DNA of 64,000 nt from Sipunculus nudus (Eukaryota; Annelida; Sipuncula; Golfingiida; Sipunculidae): positions 65,331,176-65,395,175 of the forward strand of contig CM049316.1 of assembly GCA_026874595.1 (NCBI GenBank), given 5' to 3'. The notes beneath the pieces were generated by a model. The model was not told where the DNA came from and made no database searches. It saw only the letters and a program-made list of their open reading frames with translations. Below are positions 22,922-36,095 of this stretch, piece after piece. Positions within the stretch are counted from its first letter, which is position 1. Every line of letters begins with the position of its first letter. A program made the position numbers and the translations under genes.

Positions 22922-25900
22922 TTATTCTTTTCATGTATCAGCTCCGGGAAACTGCGAATGAATGCTGTTAAAGTTTGTAAATGATTTTGTAAACAATATC
23001 TGCGATAAAAAAATGGTAATCGTTTTCCTCCGAGGTACTTCTTTTTAAGATATTTAATTCACCTAAATGCTGTCAAATGGATACGGAGAAAACATAAGCC
23101 AGTCTTGCTATCAGGCGAAGTCCCATTGATAGGATATTTGTGACAAAGTATTTTGAAATGAATGATACAATTTTTTAAAAATCACAATCGCGATTATATA
23201 GGTCAAAACCTGGCATACGATATGTAACGAAGATGAATTAAACAATATAAAATGTTTGTTTATGTAAAAATAATATAATTAAAACGCAAGCCCCAGTTTC
23301 TATGTTGAATAAATGTAAATGTTGCGTGCTTGTCTGTGCTCATGCTCGCGCAATATAATTCGTCTAGAGATCGCCTGTGTTTCGTTTGAATCCATCAGGA
23401 TTTCATCAGCGTTATTTTCCATAATCTTTTGACATCTGATATTCAATACTAGCGGCGTAGACATCGGATATTTGAGGTATTAAGTTATTAATCAAAGGTC
23501 TAAGGTTCATGAAAGTGAAGGGCAAAAAAACTGTAATAGGCAGCGGATAATCGATCAAACATGCTACTAATGGGAAAACCCAAGATTCATACACTAAGGC
23601 CACAAAAGGTTTGTTTCTCAGCACTATTATCATAAAACAGTGCGGGCGGCTAACTTTTTTGCCTATAAGGTTTTCGATTACAATATTCAGAGGACAAAGG
23701 GTTAGACAGATAGCAGAAGGCAACCTGATAAAAATTTTTTTTTTGCTAAAAAAAAGTAAAAACTCAATATAACAAAGGGAAACGTTGTACAAATTCAATC
23801 AATTCATTTTCCTTGAACTCAAACTCGGGAAAAGCTCTGCTTGAAATCAACTTTTTACGCGGGATTCAAATGTACGCGCGCGGTGCCTGAGAAACCATCG
23901 TTTTTTGCCTAATACCATACAGGAGCCCTCTGTCTTATCTTCTTCAGCCCGTCTTCATATTTCCCGTTCTAAAGGACAGCCTTGTCTCGTTTAGTGATAG
24001 AAACGTCGTTGTTGCTGCAGCGTAGGTCCCTAAATCAAGGAAATCTTTACCATTTCATATTAAAATCCTACCGCTGTCAGTGACTGAAGGAAGCATCGCT
24101 GGCAAAATTCCCTTGATTAAAAATCAATCTTAAAGTAAATTAAAATTAATATTAGATCCACGAAGTATCATTTTAAACCTGGTGAAGTGTTTATGAAATT
24201 CAATATAAGTTAGAAATATGATACAGGAAAACAAAGAAACAGCTTTGAGATACTAGCTTATAGTTTTATATTAGTCATTTGAAAAGTGGTTTGCTGTTAC
24301 TATAGTTGCTTAAAATTATGTACTATTTGAAAATTAAAAAAAAAAAATTAAAAATTTATATGAAATGAACGTGAGTTTTGATTTTTGCCAGGGATGCTAC
24401 CTGAAAACAAATTAAATTGTGAACATTTTCATTTTAAAATCTAAAGTTTCAGATCCCTCTTCTTACAACGGACAACATTTTTGCAGTTCCATTTGTTATG
24501 GAACCTAATATCAACAGATCATATATGTGTGATGAACATAAATTTTGTAATGGAGATAAAAAAAAATCAGATTCTGTAACACTAGGCAGCTTAAAATGTC
24601 TAAACGAATAAGGAAGTCAGTGTTTTTTTTTGTTAACAAATATTTATAATTTTATTCTCAAAATAATTCTAACATTACAATACACTAAATCAATACGATT
24701 TCACAGTATAACAACAGTACAACAGCAAATCAATACATGTATATAAATAAAGTGTACAGTACCCGAATTCCACCACTGTCACAGCGACAACTAGTCCTTT
24801 ATAACGTACAACCAGAAGAACAGTTCACATAAATCTTCTCAGAGAATAACAGTGCAGTTCATTCACAAAATCAATCCGTTGTAATCTCAAAGTGAAGTTC
24901 TTGTTATAATCCCGAAAGCAAACTGAAGACTATATAAGATCCGTCGCAAATTTAGAAGAAAATTATATAATTGCAGCACTTATCGGAAAAGGCCTCAACT
25001 GACTTTCACGTTTCTGTGTCCGCTGGAATATTTTTCTTCTCTCCCCTTTGGCTCTAAAACACAGCCCCTTATTTATAACTTTCACTTCAAGCTGAGAACT
25101 TCCCATATCTCGAACAATTCAAAGAACCTAACATGATACACAGTACACACGCGTTACAGGAAACATCTAGAACAACATCCCTGTGTTTCTACATGTCAGG
25201 ATTCACGCGTTGGCCGGCCCGGCTCGGCCAGGCGAGAAAGCCCCAGACTAGCATGACCGCTGTTTACACGTGAGACCCCACGCTTGGGCCGGGCTATGCC
25301 CTCATAGCAACAGACAAAGCCAGCGCTGAACAAACGCACCAACGCATACAATAAAAGAGACATCTATAACACATTGTATAAACAGTGTCAATGTCACCAA
25401 TGTCAGTTCGAACGTGTTTTTCGATGAAGGTACCATTTGTGTTTCAATACAGTATTCCGCAGGATAAATAGAAAAACTACGTATTATTTCAATATGCAAT
25501 GCACGGTACTAGGAATACGGTACAATATATTTTGTCATCATATTTTATTATAGCACAATAAATTTTATCATCATAATTATTATAATGATCATTCTATAAC
25601 TTACATATATTAAACAGTTGCGATAAGAAGCATACTTCTTGTAATCGTAACAGGGTCAGTCAAGTGACGCCAGCAAAACATGTTACTTCTAATAATCCTG
25701 AGAGGCATAATTCAACCTGCGCTCAAAAGATTACAAATTGTATTCTTATACAGGACGGGCGGGCTTCAAATTTAAGTGGCTTGTAGTAATGCGTTAAACG
25801 GAAGACGCCCATTTGCAGGCAGGCAATCAGGTTTCGACTGACGTTATCTATTGGGGGCGACATCGGAGCCGATAAAAGCCCTCCAGCGTCTGCCGTTAGC

Positions 25901-26253
25901 TAGGAAAACACTAGCTGCTACCCTTGAAGCTGTCGATACAGCTGGCTCAAGCAAATCCCAGTCTGTGCCAGGCACTGCCAGCCACTCTGTGACAGAAGCT
26001 TTGATTTTTCTTTTGTAATCAGCTCAAGGAAACATGCTTCTAAAAATGGCTTGGTCCTTTTGGTTGATTTAAATAATGGCATAAGATTCATCAAGTAAAC
26101 AACCCTCATAGCTTAATGAAATATAAAAATCATGAGTTCATCGGATCTGCATACATTTCCAATGGTCTCGAATAACATGAAATGTGCTCATTTTAAACAA
26201 ATAAAAAAAATTAAATAAAAATGAGGCACGGATGCTATCTTCTTTTAAAAAAT

Positions 26254-26268
26254 GGGGGGGGGGGGGGG
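26254..26268. repeat. Poly-G tract
   Basis: About 15 G bases. Confidence 0.9.
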
Positions 26269-26514
26269 TTGATAAGCACTACAAATAAAGAATCCGCCGC
26301 GAAATGACACCCTTCTCATCAGCTAAACGTCGAAAATTAGACGAATCCCTAGAGTTAATGCAGGTAACCAAGTATCCAATAAAAACAGTCATTCACCTGC
26401 CTTTTATTTAAATTTTATATGGGTCTTGGCTTATTCTTTGTACATTTTAATGAATTGACGGTAATTCCTGCAAAGAAATGATCTTATTTCAATTTCAGTG
26501 ATGAATGCATGAGT

Positions 26515-26660
26515 TTATTTATCTACTAGCTGTTAGTACAAACACGGTACATGTACCAACTTCTGTCATTTGCAAAACTCTGGTTGGGTGATTTTCTGAG
26601 AGATGTTTTTATCGGATTTGCTTGGGTTATGACCGTGTTGTAAACACGTCAATATAAACA
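26515..26660 (+). repeat. Dispersed repeat (TTGTTTATC family), weak copy
   Basis: TTTATCTACTAGCTGTTAG at 26517 matches the start of the 17.7-kb copy (TTTATCTGCAAGCTGTTAG), followed by similar ACATGTAC and TTTGCAAAACTCTG blocks. Confidence 0.4.
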
Positions 26661-26694
26661 AAACAAATAAAACAAACTCTCCATGACTCAAATG

Positions 26695-26860
26695 ATGCGT
26701 TCGGTAGTGTCTACAGGTGGGGGAACCGGAGAACCCGGAGAAAACAATGGCCCTTGGACGGACCACCGCAGCACACTCTCATAGCCACGCCGGGGATTGA
26801 ACCCGGGTCGCTAGTGGAGAGGGCCGAGCGTTTAACTCTTCGACTGTCCGGGCCCCAACC
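26695..26860 (-). mobile_element. tRNA-derived SINE, copy 1
   Basis: On the minus strand a tRNA-like head is read: an A-box-like region (GTCGAAGAGTTAAACGC, 26825-26847) then the B box GGTTCAATCCC (26792-26803). The body continues to lower coordinates and contains, on the + strand, ACCGGAGAACCCGGAGAAAA, a motif common to a widespread animal SINE type. It is closely related to 39500-39625. Confidence 0.65.
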
Positions 26861-27783
26861 TATGTATCGTGTCATCAGCCTGGTTTGACTTGTTTTTGTA
26901 AAAGGTCTAAGAAATTATCTTTATTTAACATACATTATATATAGATATAGGCTCTTTGACCAACCATTAATGACCCCCTCTTCCCCACCTTTTGCAAATT
27001 TCCTCATACCCTTTCCAGCGTCTGCAATGAATGTTGGAAAGATAGAACCGTTGTTTACACATATATTTCGAAGAATTGACTGCGTGTTTAGGTTTTGCCG
27101 ATTAGAATAGTTGTAAACAGTATGAGTTTATGTTTGTTAATTACGCGGCATGTAATACAGGCGTTCTGAGACAAGCCTTAGTGTGTTGACGCAGTAAACT
27201 GAATACAATTGATCCCTAATCTCCGTTTTCTGTGCTGCTTTCTAAAAATAGTTTACGATCGATGTTTGAAGGTATTTATGCACAGGATTATTTAATACTA
27301 AACAATGGCTTATCTGCGAATGTAGGTACTATGGTAGTTCTTTAGCAGGAAATTTTCACAAAATCCGGCAAACATTAAGTAAATAATAAATAAAAATATG
27401 AAAAGCAGGCTCTTCTGTCACGACGTGTCAATTACGTGACAAGGTCAAGGACAGTTTGTGTGAGACGTTGATTGGATGTTGATCATAGTTAATACCATAA
27501 ATTTATGTAAAATATGTCGTCACTTAAAAAGACGCCAGCCCATGCCTTCTTTGTATAAAGAGGCGATCAGAAAGTGGTTGAATATAAAATTTGTACTTTT
27601 TAATTAAATAAATAATTTTTTTATGGCCGGAGTGCTCAATGTCACATATTGAACTGAAATAACATCATATACGATGATTTTTTACCACAATCGCTGGTCC
27701 ACGATTGTTGAAACTGTACTATCTATCACAGCAAGATATAATACTATGCAAGTCGATTCTCTTTACATACATAAAGATTGATT
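26861..27783. other. No gene recognised
   Basis: AT-rich non-coding sequence. Confidence 0.4.
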
Positions 27784-28179
27784 CAGTGATGCCGGACCGG
27801 ACTCGAGTCCACTTTTCAGGGACTCGAACTTGGACTCCAGGATCCGGTACTCGGACTTGGACTCGAGGACTTATTTACTTGAACAGCTACTTACAGAACA
27901 TTACAAAATACCAACACTATATGTGGCAAGTTTTTTATAAATGTAATTAACCATTACAGTAAAAGTATTTGTGAACTAACTTAAATAGTGCATTATAATT
28001 ATACATTTCCATTTGATGATTGCAATTTCCAGTTGCATTTTTAAATTTGACCAGTACTCGGGCTCGGGTTTCAAATGACTTGAAGGTGGACTTTGACTCG
28101 AACCTCAAGGACTCGGACTTGGACTCGAGTTTCTTGGACTGTGACTTTAACTCGGATGATGGGACTCGACTACATCACT
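27784..28179. mobile_element. ACTCGAG-rich terminal-inverted-repeat element, copy 1
   Basis: Begins CAGTGATG and a GGACTCGAGTCCAC block. It ends with GGACTCGACTACATCACTT, the inverse complement of the same pattern. The edges are dense in GACTCG(G/A)ACTTGG words, and the centre is an AT-rich core (ATAAATGTAATTAACCAT) shared with the copy at 62.8 kb. The CAGTG-type ends suggest a non-autonomous hAT-like element. No clear target duplication was found. Confidence 0.6.
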
Positions 28180-31008
28180 TACAGGATTCCTTTTTAATTC
28201 GTGTGGGTGCCTACCATAAACAGTTATTCCATAAAACCTTTGCCAACATCTATCTTCACAAACACAGGTGTCTCAAGCACGCTGTCTACGGGAGTATTTT
28301 CGTAACTAATCCCCACGCCCTTATCGAACCCTGACAGGTTTATATCTCCCATTTTCTGAAAACTGCTTGTGGTGGCTACCATTTCTGTATACACACTAAA
28401 ATCCGAATGTCGCAGGTCCAATGTCGAAATTTTGAGAACACGTGGGAGGGAGAAAATATGGAAGGTGTTTCACTAAATTAGTAAAGCGTGTTTCATATAT
28501 ATAAAGGAAGCCATGAAGTGTCACAGGTGCTGAAACATATATTTGGTAGGCGTTAGGTGTAATAAAATATCGTTGTGTGCAGTGGAAATAATTAATAACT
28601 ATATATATATCCACACCATTTTCTTAAAGTATTTCTATCTTTAACTGAATTTGTAAAATAAGAAATTAATCGCTTGCAGAGTTATGTTCTCTAAAGTTTC
28701 TGAGACAATTTCTTAAAGAGTAAAATGAGAATGGGCAGGTTTATACTTTAGCCGCACAGTGAACACAAAACCACATTTCATTACAGGTTTAATCACAAAG
28801 GAGAAATCGCAAATGTTAATGACTTGCGCATACGTTCCCAAACTTCTTTCAGAGCAAAATAAGTTTTTCTATAGATAGTGTTATTCATTAATATTGAGCA
28901 GGTGTTATTCAAATTCCCATGTTTCTCTCAAGTTGCGCTGTTGCACTATTTTCATGTTAAATCAAGATTACAACATGATAATTATATTTTACTGTATTCA
29001 TCGGTTATAACAAAGTATCTAGTTTGACTTGGTTTCGGATTTGGTCATTTTAAAGCCCTCACGCACTGGTGAACGCTCGTTCCGCATAACTCCTTCCACC
29101 TGACCACTGCTAGATATAGCATGGTTTGCTGGGTTATTCCACCATGTGCTTGAGAGTTGAACAAGCGTTTGATGTATAACCACTGCGTTCGGATTGTAAA
29201 AATACCATAAATGCCTATTCCTTTATCTTACGCGTATTAACTAAAAATAATATGTGACATCCTTTTTCTTTAATAAAGGCAAAAAGCGCCGTTACCACGG
29301 TACACAGATTGCCCGTTGTGTTTATATCCACGTGCTGACAACATAATCGGTCCCTCTAAATGGTCCGTTAAATGTCCACCAAACACCTCCCATGACGACA
29401 TATGTAGGGGAAATTCAACTTACCAGAGTTTAGCAAATAACAACAAATGGAGTTATTCATATGTTTTCATTACCAATAATACGTGACCTCTTATCGCCCG
29501 AACATGTGCAGCCCTCTGGCTACATGATTTTTTCTGTATGTCAACATGGGCACATGGACCATGTTCACTAGATATACCAGCTCATATCACCCTTACAGCG
29601 GGCGTTATTGGACCCTTTCTTAGCAGGATTTAGCTACAGTTTTTTAATATGTATCCGCTGAGATAGCACGACTGACGGAGTTCTGGAGGAAACGTGAGGT
29701 CCGCAAGGCGAGGATGGCAACTACCTCAACAACAACCACCGATCCCGTGTCCAACATATGGGAGGTTATTCCGTGCCCGGATTGGCCTGACATGTCATCT
29801 CCGGACACACCAAGCTAGATAAACTACAAAACCTTGGTCCTGATGTTCATCTCCCCAAAGCGATGGACGAACATCATCCGTAGAATAAGTCAGAAATCAC
29901 ATAAATTCTTTTTTAAAATGCTGGTGGATATATGGGTTTAAAATCGCGGAGATGTAGTGGGCTCCTTATTTGGGACACGCCACTTTCCAAGGGACTTTGG
30001 AACTCGGGGGTTAGGACTATGTATATTAGGAGACTCACGATGAAGACTTAAACGTGCGAAAGTGCTCCTCCTATTTCTAATTAATAATTTAATTTAAGTA
30101 TATATTGATATTTATCGTAAAAGACAAAGTAAATCATTAATGTACTATTCAGCAAAAGTGCAACAATACAGAGGTGTATTCGTATTACAGGTTTACAGGT
30201 TATGGAATACATAACGTTTAGTATTCGATACTGCTACATCTATCCACGTTTATAAATCTTGAATTTCTCAAAATATAAATTATCGATTCAGTTTTGTTAC
30301 TCATGGTATTCTCACACATTTTTGTATATTTGGCAAAAAAGTTTCCTACTTGAATAATGTTTAGGCCAAGCAGCTATTAATCATGGACATAGCTGATATA
30401 TTTGTTGGTAATGCATTGAAATGATCTGTACTATGCTCTGTATTATGTTGTAGTAAATACGATTCAGTTAAGTTCAATTGTTTACAGAGTATTAAAAAAT
30501 ATGAAGTCGACAATGATAATAGCTAGATCTACAACAATGTATTAATTGTAAGATATTTCTATATACAATTACGCTCTATCGATAATTTCGACATGCGACC
30601 TGTGACATTCGGGTTTTGGTGTGTTCGCAAAATGACAGACTACATGAGTGGTTTCGAGAAAAGGGGAGAACTAAACCTTTCAGGGTTCAGAAGACGCGGG
30701 AATGCGACATGAAATTACTCTCAGGAGAGCTTCCTCTGGGGAGAGTTTGGTGGCAAAGGGACTATATCTGCAAAGTTTAAAGCTGAATAACGTTTTTTAT
30801 TTGCCACGCCCGAATCCACACATTACAGTAGAATTAATAATCATTGTTCAGTTTGGGAACAGGGATTTGTCAGTCAAAACTCCAATCCTAAAAACTAGGA
30901 TAAATGGGATGTGTGGACTACTCTGACGTTAAATGTGTTGACTCGACTTATCATATGCTTATCAAAGATAAATAAAGAATTAACCTACTTTGTCGATATA
31001 TCTGAAGG
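28180..31008. other. No gene recognised
   Basis: AT-rich overall. A 35-codon frame opens at 29714 (starting MATTSTTTTDPVSN) in a GC-richer patch at 29580-29860 and reads more protein-like than its surroundings, but it stops after TPS and has no known features. Confidence 0.35.
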
Positions 31009-31451
31009 CTGTATCTCACTGGGCTGCGACAGCCTTGTGACTTTTTGGAAACACAACAATTGCTAGAAAATACGCGAATTAACTACAATTTTCACTTGCG
31101 ATCACACTTAATGGTACTTACGACACGTTTGCGAACATCGTGCGAGTGTTTGAGGTCGCGAACCCCTCTCAAAGTTGTCTTGCAGTTTCTGACTCGAGGA
31201 GTTCTGAGTCTGAGTTCGAAACATGTTTGAGACGGGTTTGAGTAACCAGCGAGGCCTCTGCGACTATTTTGCAAAAAATTTCGTTTTGCGATTTTTTTAC
31301 ATGTTCAAAATTTGTGCGATAAGTAGGCGACACTTTGCGAATCACGCGACGAAATTGAGAACCGCTGCGAATGTTCTAAGACACATTTGAGACTCTCTCG
31401 CGAATGCATTAGCAATTTGTCGCAAAGCTGTCGCAGCCCAGTGAGATACAG
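31009..31451. mobile_element. 443-bp MITE-like element with perfect 25-bp terminal inverted repeats
   Basis: The left end CTGTATCTCACTGGGCTGCG... is matched perfectly for 25 bases by the right end ...CGCAGCCCAGTGAGATACAG in inverted orientation. The interior is rich in GCGA and TCGC words and has no transposase frame. GGC flanks both ends if the outermost C/G pair is counted as target, a possible 3-base duplication. High TIR identity suggests fairly recent insertion. The superfamily cannot be fixed from the ends alone. Confidence 0.8.
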
Positions 31452-32097
31452 GCTTTACAGACTATGCGTTTTCAATTAAATTCGAATTAAATTATAGTTT
31501 TTTTAACTGGAACAAGAAAAATAATAAGGCTATTATAACTGACCACTGGTTAAACAATTAGACACTCAACTTGAAAGAGGACGGCAGTGAATTTTACGCA
31601 GTCTTTAATTGATTAATTTTGAATTTTGTATATTTTTAAGTCCAAAGTATCAAATGATTGCCGAAACGCGACGAGGAGCAAGAGGATAAAAGGATGATTC
31701 GTGCAAAAGTATTGTATAGCAGTGAAAGGAAAAGCGGCTGCTACGTAGAGAGTAAAAGGATTCTTTATTTTTTTTTATTTCATTATGGGTTGCCCACTTT
31801 ATCCGTAAACATGTATTCTCTGCCATTTTTAGCTTGACAGCGCACCTGCTCTGGGCCAGAATGAATTATCATTACTTGGGCTTTCGAGTCGTCTTTCATT
31901 TTATCATTTTTTCCGCTGTATTAGCAGCACATTGTCCATTAATAGCGCCCTGTTCCGCATATGCCCGTTGGTTTTTCTTTCCCGTCATCCTGATGTTGGC
32001 CGACAAATTGAAGATGCCAGACGTTTCAACTTAAGACTTTTTTTATTAATCAGTAGAATTCTCTGGGATCGCAGCTGCCCTTTGCCATTTTTATCCC
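31452..32097. other. No gene recognised
   Basis: Non-coding sequence between the TIR element and the microsatellite block. Confidence 0.4.
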
Positions 32098-32102
32098 CCC
32101 CC

Positions 32103-32141
<39 letters not shown>

Positions 32142-32356
32142 TTTGTACGTATATCTGTTTCTTGCATTCATACTCTTACTTTCCGTTAATGTGTGTATCT
32201 GTCTCAGTGATTCTTTGTCTCTGCCTGTATGTCTGTCTGTATTTCTCTTTTTCTCTGTGTGCGTGTTTGTGTGTTTTGTGGGTATTTCTGTTTCTTGCAT
32301 TCATACTCTGACTTTCCGTTTATCTGTGTATCTGTCTCAGTGACTCTCTCTCAATG

Positions 32357-32451
<95 letters not shown>

Positions 32452-32526
32452 ATTTTTGTTTCAGTCCTATTTTGTCCGGTTGCCTGCCTCCGTCTTGGTG
32501 TCGCTTTGTTCACTTGTATTTTTTAT

Positions 32527-32569
<43 letters not shown>

Positions 32570-32571
32570 AT

Positions 32572-32645
<74 letters not shown>
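32098..32645. repeat. Compound microsatellite with a 133-bp tandem duplication
   Basis: Three (CT)n tracts (32105-32135, 32360-32391, 32531-32567), two long (TA)n tracts (32391-32429, 32569-32644) and a (TG)n tract (32429-32451). Between the first tracts, TTTTGTACGTATATCTGTTT at 32141 and its neighbour are repeated 133 bases later at 32274, through TGTGTATCTGTCTCAGTGA. Open frames here simply translate Ser/Leu and Ile/Tyr repeats. Confidence 0.9.
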
Positions 32646-35600
32646 GTGTACGTCTTTAATGTGAAAATGTGTAATTTTGCACTAAAAGAAAGACAGAAGA
32701 TAGGGTTTCAACATGTCCATGCTTAATTTTATGAACCATTAACTGCTTATCATTCCATTTTCCTTCCGACAATCAGATTAAACCTGGATGACTTTTTTCT
32801 CTCCTCGCGATGAACGTGATTTTCACCTTGCCTCATCAACCAGGCGGGAGGTGAGACAGGTCAGACACGCAACCACCTGGTCTCCCCGGGTGTATAAATA
32901 TTTAATTGGAATTCTTACTCCGATTTATCTTGCTGTTTGCAATCCTCACTGAGCTCTTGCTTAAACAGATGCTACAACTGTTGGCTACAACACAATCCCG
33001 TATACAGTATTTGTTATATTAAATGCGCTTTATGAGGAAAATTACGTGCTCAAGTGTAACACACTAATGATCATTTAAATTAATAAATCGATAACAAAGG
33101 CCCAAAACAAAAATTGAGATTGTAAGCATCTCCGTTCGAGATGATACTTGTAACAAGAATAAAGTTTTAGTATACCAAAGTAAATTGAAGGGTCTGATTA
33201 CATTAAAATAGTCAATAATTTCCGAAAGCCGCTGTTGCTATGATGACAAAATAAGCTACAATGGGATGTAAAGCCGTCAGTTTACGTAATCAGATTAACA
33301 CTAACGGATGAACATACAAGTATAAAGGTGTTTGCATTGAACGGAAATGTAGCTTGGAGTCTGGTAAAGAATTAACCTGAAACTTTCCTTTACATTCCAT
33401 TGAAAGAAGAAATTGGGAAACAGATAAAGTAACCTATAATTGTGTAGAACGATATGAGTATCAAAACATATACATCTAATGAAAAACGAGTTTCTCTTTG
33501 CACGGGGAGACACATTCTGGTGATTTGTACTGTGAGCTTATAAATTGTCCAATAGCTTAACCCGAAATGAAGTTTTCGGTTTACGTACAAAAAGATAGTA
33601 AGGGGACATATCTTTGTGGGACCTTTCAAAGCCTGCCCTACGAGGGAATTTTAGAAAATTCCTTTTAATAGTGTTTTAGGACATCTTCTTTTTGCGACAT
33701 TTTATAAATATTCTAAAATAAATACATTAGACTATGTTATATGTTATTTACTACATTAATCAGTGATACCTAGAATATATACTTGTTGATATTATATTTT
33801 TATGTATTTATTCATTATTTAGTTAATTTATGATGTGTTCCTTCTCGGAATATCTTTATTCTTTAAACCGACATTATAATCCACACCACTGTGTTCGTTT
33901 TAATCCTTTGCTGCTCAGAGTTCGTATGCCACCTGATTTGGCCAGATATTCTACGGTTAATCCACATTTAATATTTATTTAAAAATTATATTTCCATTAA
34001 CCTAATGCGACTGCCTCTGCTGTAAATGTTTAAAATTTGATAAAAAGACGATGAAAACTGAACCAGACATTACCTGCAATGAAAATATGAAAGTTGTTAG
34101 ATTTGTAATTAATCTGATATATAATTAATATATATAGTTAATCTGAATTTAACAGCAATTGGACAAACTTTCTCCGAGGAAGAAAGGCTGCACCTTAAAG
34201 GTTGGAAATACGTTTCTGCATCTGCCAATGCTGTTCCAGCGTTCCACTGGGCGCCAGTCTAATTTAAAAGAATGGTTTTCCATGTAGTTCAACTAACATA
34301 CTGTCAGGAACAATTTCTGGAGATATATGTAAAGCCACAAGGGACAAGCACAGCTATGCCACCACGTTGTAAAGAAAACACAACTTTTAAGCCTTGTGAA
34401 AACTTCCCTAGAGGCTGTCTTCCGTCGGCAGGATTTGACAGACCTAAGTGTCTTAATACGAACAGAACTGAGCAGTGAATTGTGGGTGATGGACTCGAAA
34501 GGGCAAACGCTTAGGTTGTCCGAATTTTGTTCAGTTCACGGATCGGACAATGGTTCTATAGGGCATCATAACCGATGGATATTAACACGAGGGATTTTAA
34601 AATGTCCCGTTGAGACGTTACGAAATTTATCCAAGGACGATTTGCCCTTGAAGCATATCGCCGTGGGGACATTTTCGGATTTGTTCCACAGGGCGATAAT
34701 GGTACAACGGGGACATTAGTACCCTTTAGATTTCGTCCCAGGCGGGTACAGTTAGAAGGAAGGGTGGTTTATAGACTTGTACCTAACGCCATTTTGGCAC
34801 CACTCCTCCCAGCTAGCCATATTGAACGTTTACTAAAAGCCTTTTAATGTTAAAATTAATATTAGTTGCAGCTCATGAACGTCAACTTCAACCTTCAGAG
34901 ATCATAAACGGATATCTCAATGGACTTCTTCTGGACTTTTCGTTTCATCCAGAATTATACGGTGCCACCTAAGTATCATAGTCCCTACCGTTCGAACAAA
35001 AGAGGGCTGTTTGTCTTAAATGGTAAAACAATATATGTCGGTATAATCTCACTGCTATTGATTATGTTGGAAGAGCTGATTAGATCTCAAAGCAGCTATA
35101 ATTCATTTTTTAAGGCCATGAATGAGCTCGTACAAAATGGTCATACTTCGTTTTCTCGCTGATTAAACTGCCGGCTAATTAAGTGGCTGGATATTGATGT
35201 GTTATATTTCAAACACACACTAATGATGATTGAAGGGTGTTTACATACCAGATCAAAGACAACCCAACAAGACCAGGGCCGGCTCTGTTAGCTTCAGTAA
35301 TATGATATAGTGAATTGAAAACATAAGGCCAAAAAAAAAAGTTATGGTTTTCAGGCAGTTTTTTCATGAATGTGTGCGGGCATTCTCATTTAAATCAAAG
35401 CTTAAATTCCTGTCTGTGTTTGGACGCAGTGACAGCATGTACAGCTGTTGTATTGGTTGTATTATTAATATTCTGAGACTCTACGTCGAAGACGTCCAGG
35501 ACCACTACCACCGTTTGGGCTCACGCCACTAATTTTATAAATATATTATTTAGTATAATGATTTTATGTGATATGTTTTCATTAGGCCTAAGGTGATTTT

Positions 35601-35900
35601 TAATATACTTAAACAACATACGCCTCCAATAAATCAAAATTTTACTCACCTAATAAAAACAATCCTTGTCTTTATTCAACGAAATCTGACCTCAGACCCA
35701 CTGTTTTTATATACCCACCCCGTCACCAGATGTCAGCACCAGTTCTTTAGCACATTGCGCAGAATCGAGCCGTCAAGTGCGTTCCTCGTTGATGGAGGTA
35801 AAGGCACTCTGACAGCCAATACACTGGTCGTTATATAAATATCTTTTATTGTCTGACAGATTTCGAATATAGTACAATTAAGTGTAATGTTTTAAACAAG
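32646..35900. other. No gene recognised
   Basis: AT-rich. Around 34240-34330 a frame reads FHWAPV and then FKRMVFHVVQ, reminiscent of the LHWLPV motif of reverse-transcriptase tails, but without further support. The 107-codon frame at 34396-34719 has no features I recognise. Confidence 0.35.
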
Positions 35901-35904
35901 TATT

Positions 35905-36095
35905 GTGTTTCCAATATATGGTAATTCTAAACCAGGTTTAGGTATAAAATATTTCATAGTAAACGCAGAAATGGAACCAAAGTCTATAATTCTTATTATT
36001 AAAATATTTAATTTCCAATATAGAAATATTATTCTCTGAATATCAGGGGGATGATTACACTGACCATCCTCTCCCTGTATTAACACCCCTTGCGT
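35905..36095 (+). mobile_element. MITE-like copy related to the 54.1-kb element
   Basis: Shares CAGAAATGGAAC, TTTAATTTCCAATATA, a TATCAGGGGGATGATTA block and the GACCATCC end with 54131-54320, same orientation. The outer ends are worn. Confidence 0.6.

Larger units (their letters stand above)
21996..26510. other. Intron-like or intergenic stretch without recognised genes
   Basis: Mostly AT-rich. GC-richer patches near 25200-25300 and 25750-25900 carry no recognisable coding motif on either strand. The 128-codon minus-strand frame at 23412-23798 has no known features. Confidence 0.35.

Noticed and set aside
31045-31274. Two frames of about 60 codons on opposite strands
   Set aside because: Both lie inside the 443-base MITE-like element and have no protein features.
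32354-32664. Frames of 78-101 codons with Ser/Leu and Ile/Tyr runs
   Set aside because: Direct translation of CT and TA microsatellites.
34240-34330. FHWAPV / FKRMVFHVV as a reverse-transcriptase fragment
   Set aside because: Suggestive of LHWLPV but interrupted and not followed by NGLAP or other expected motifs.
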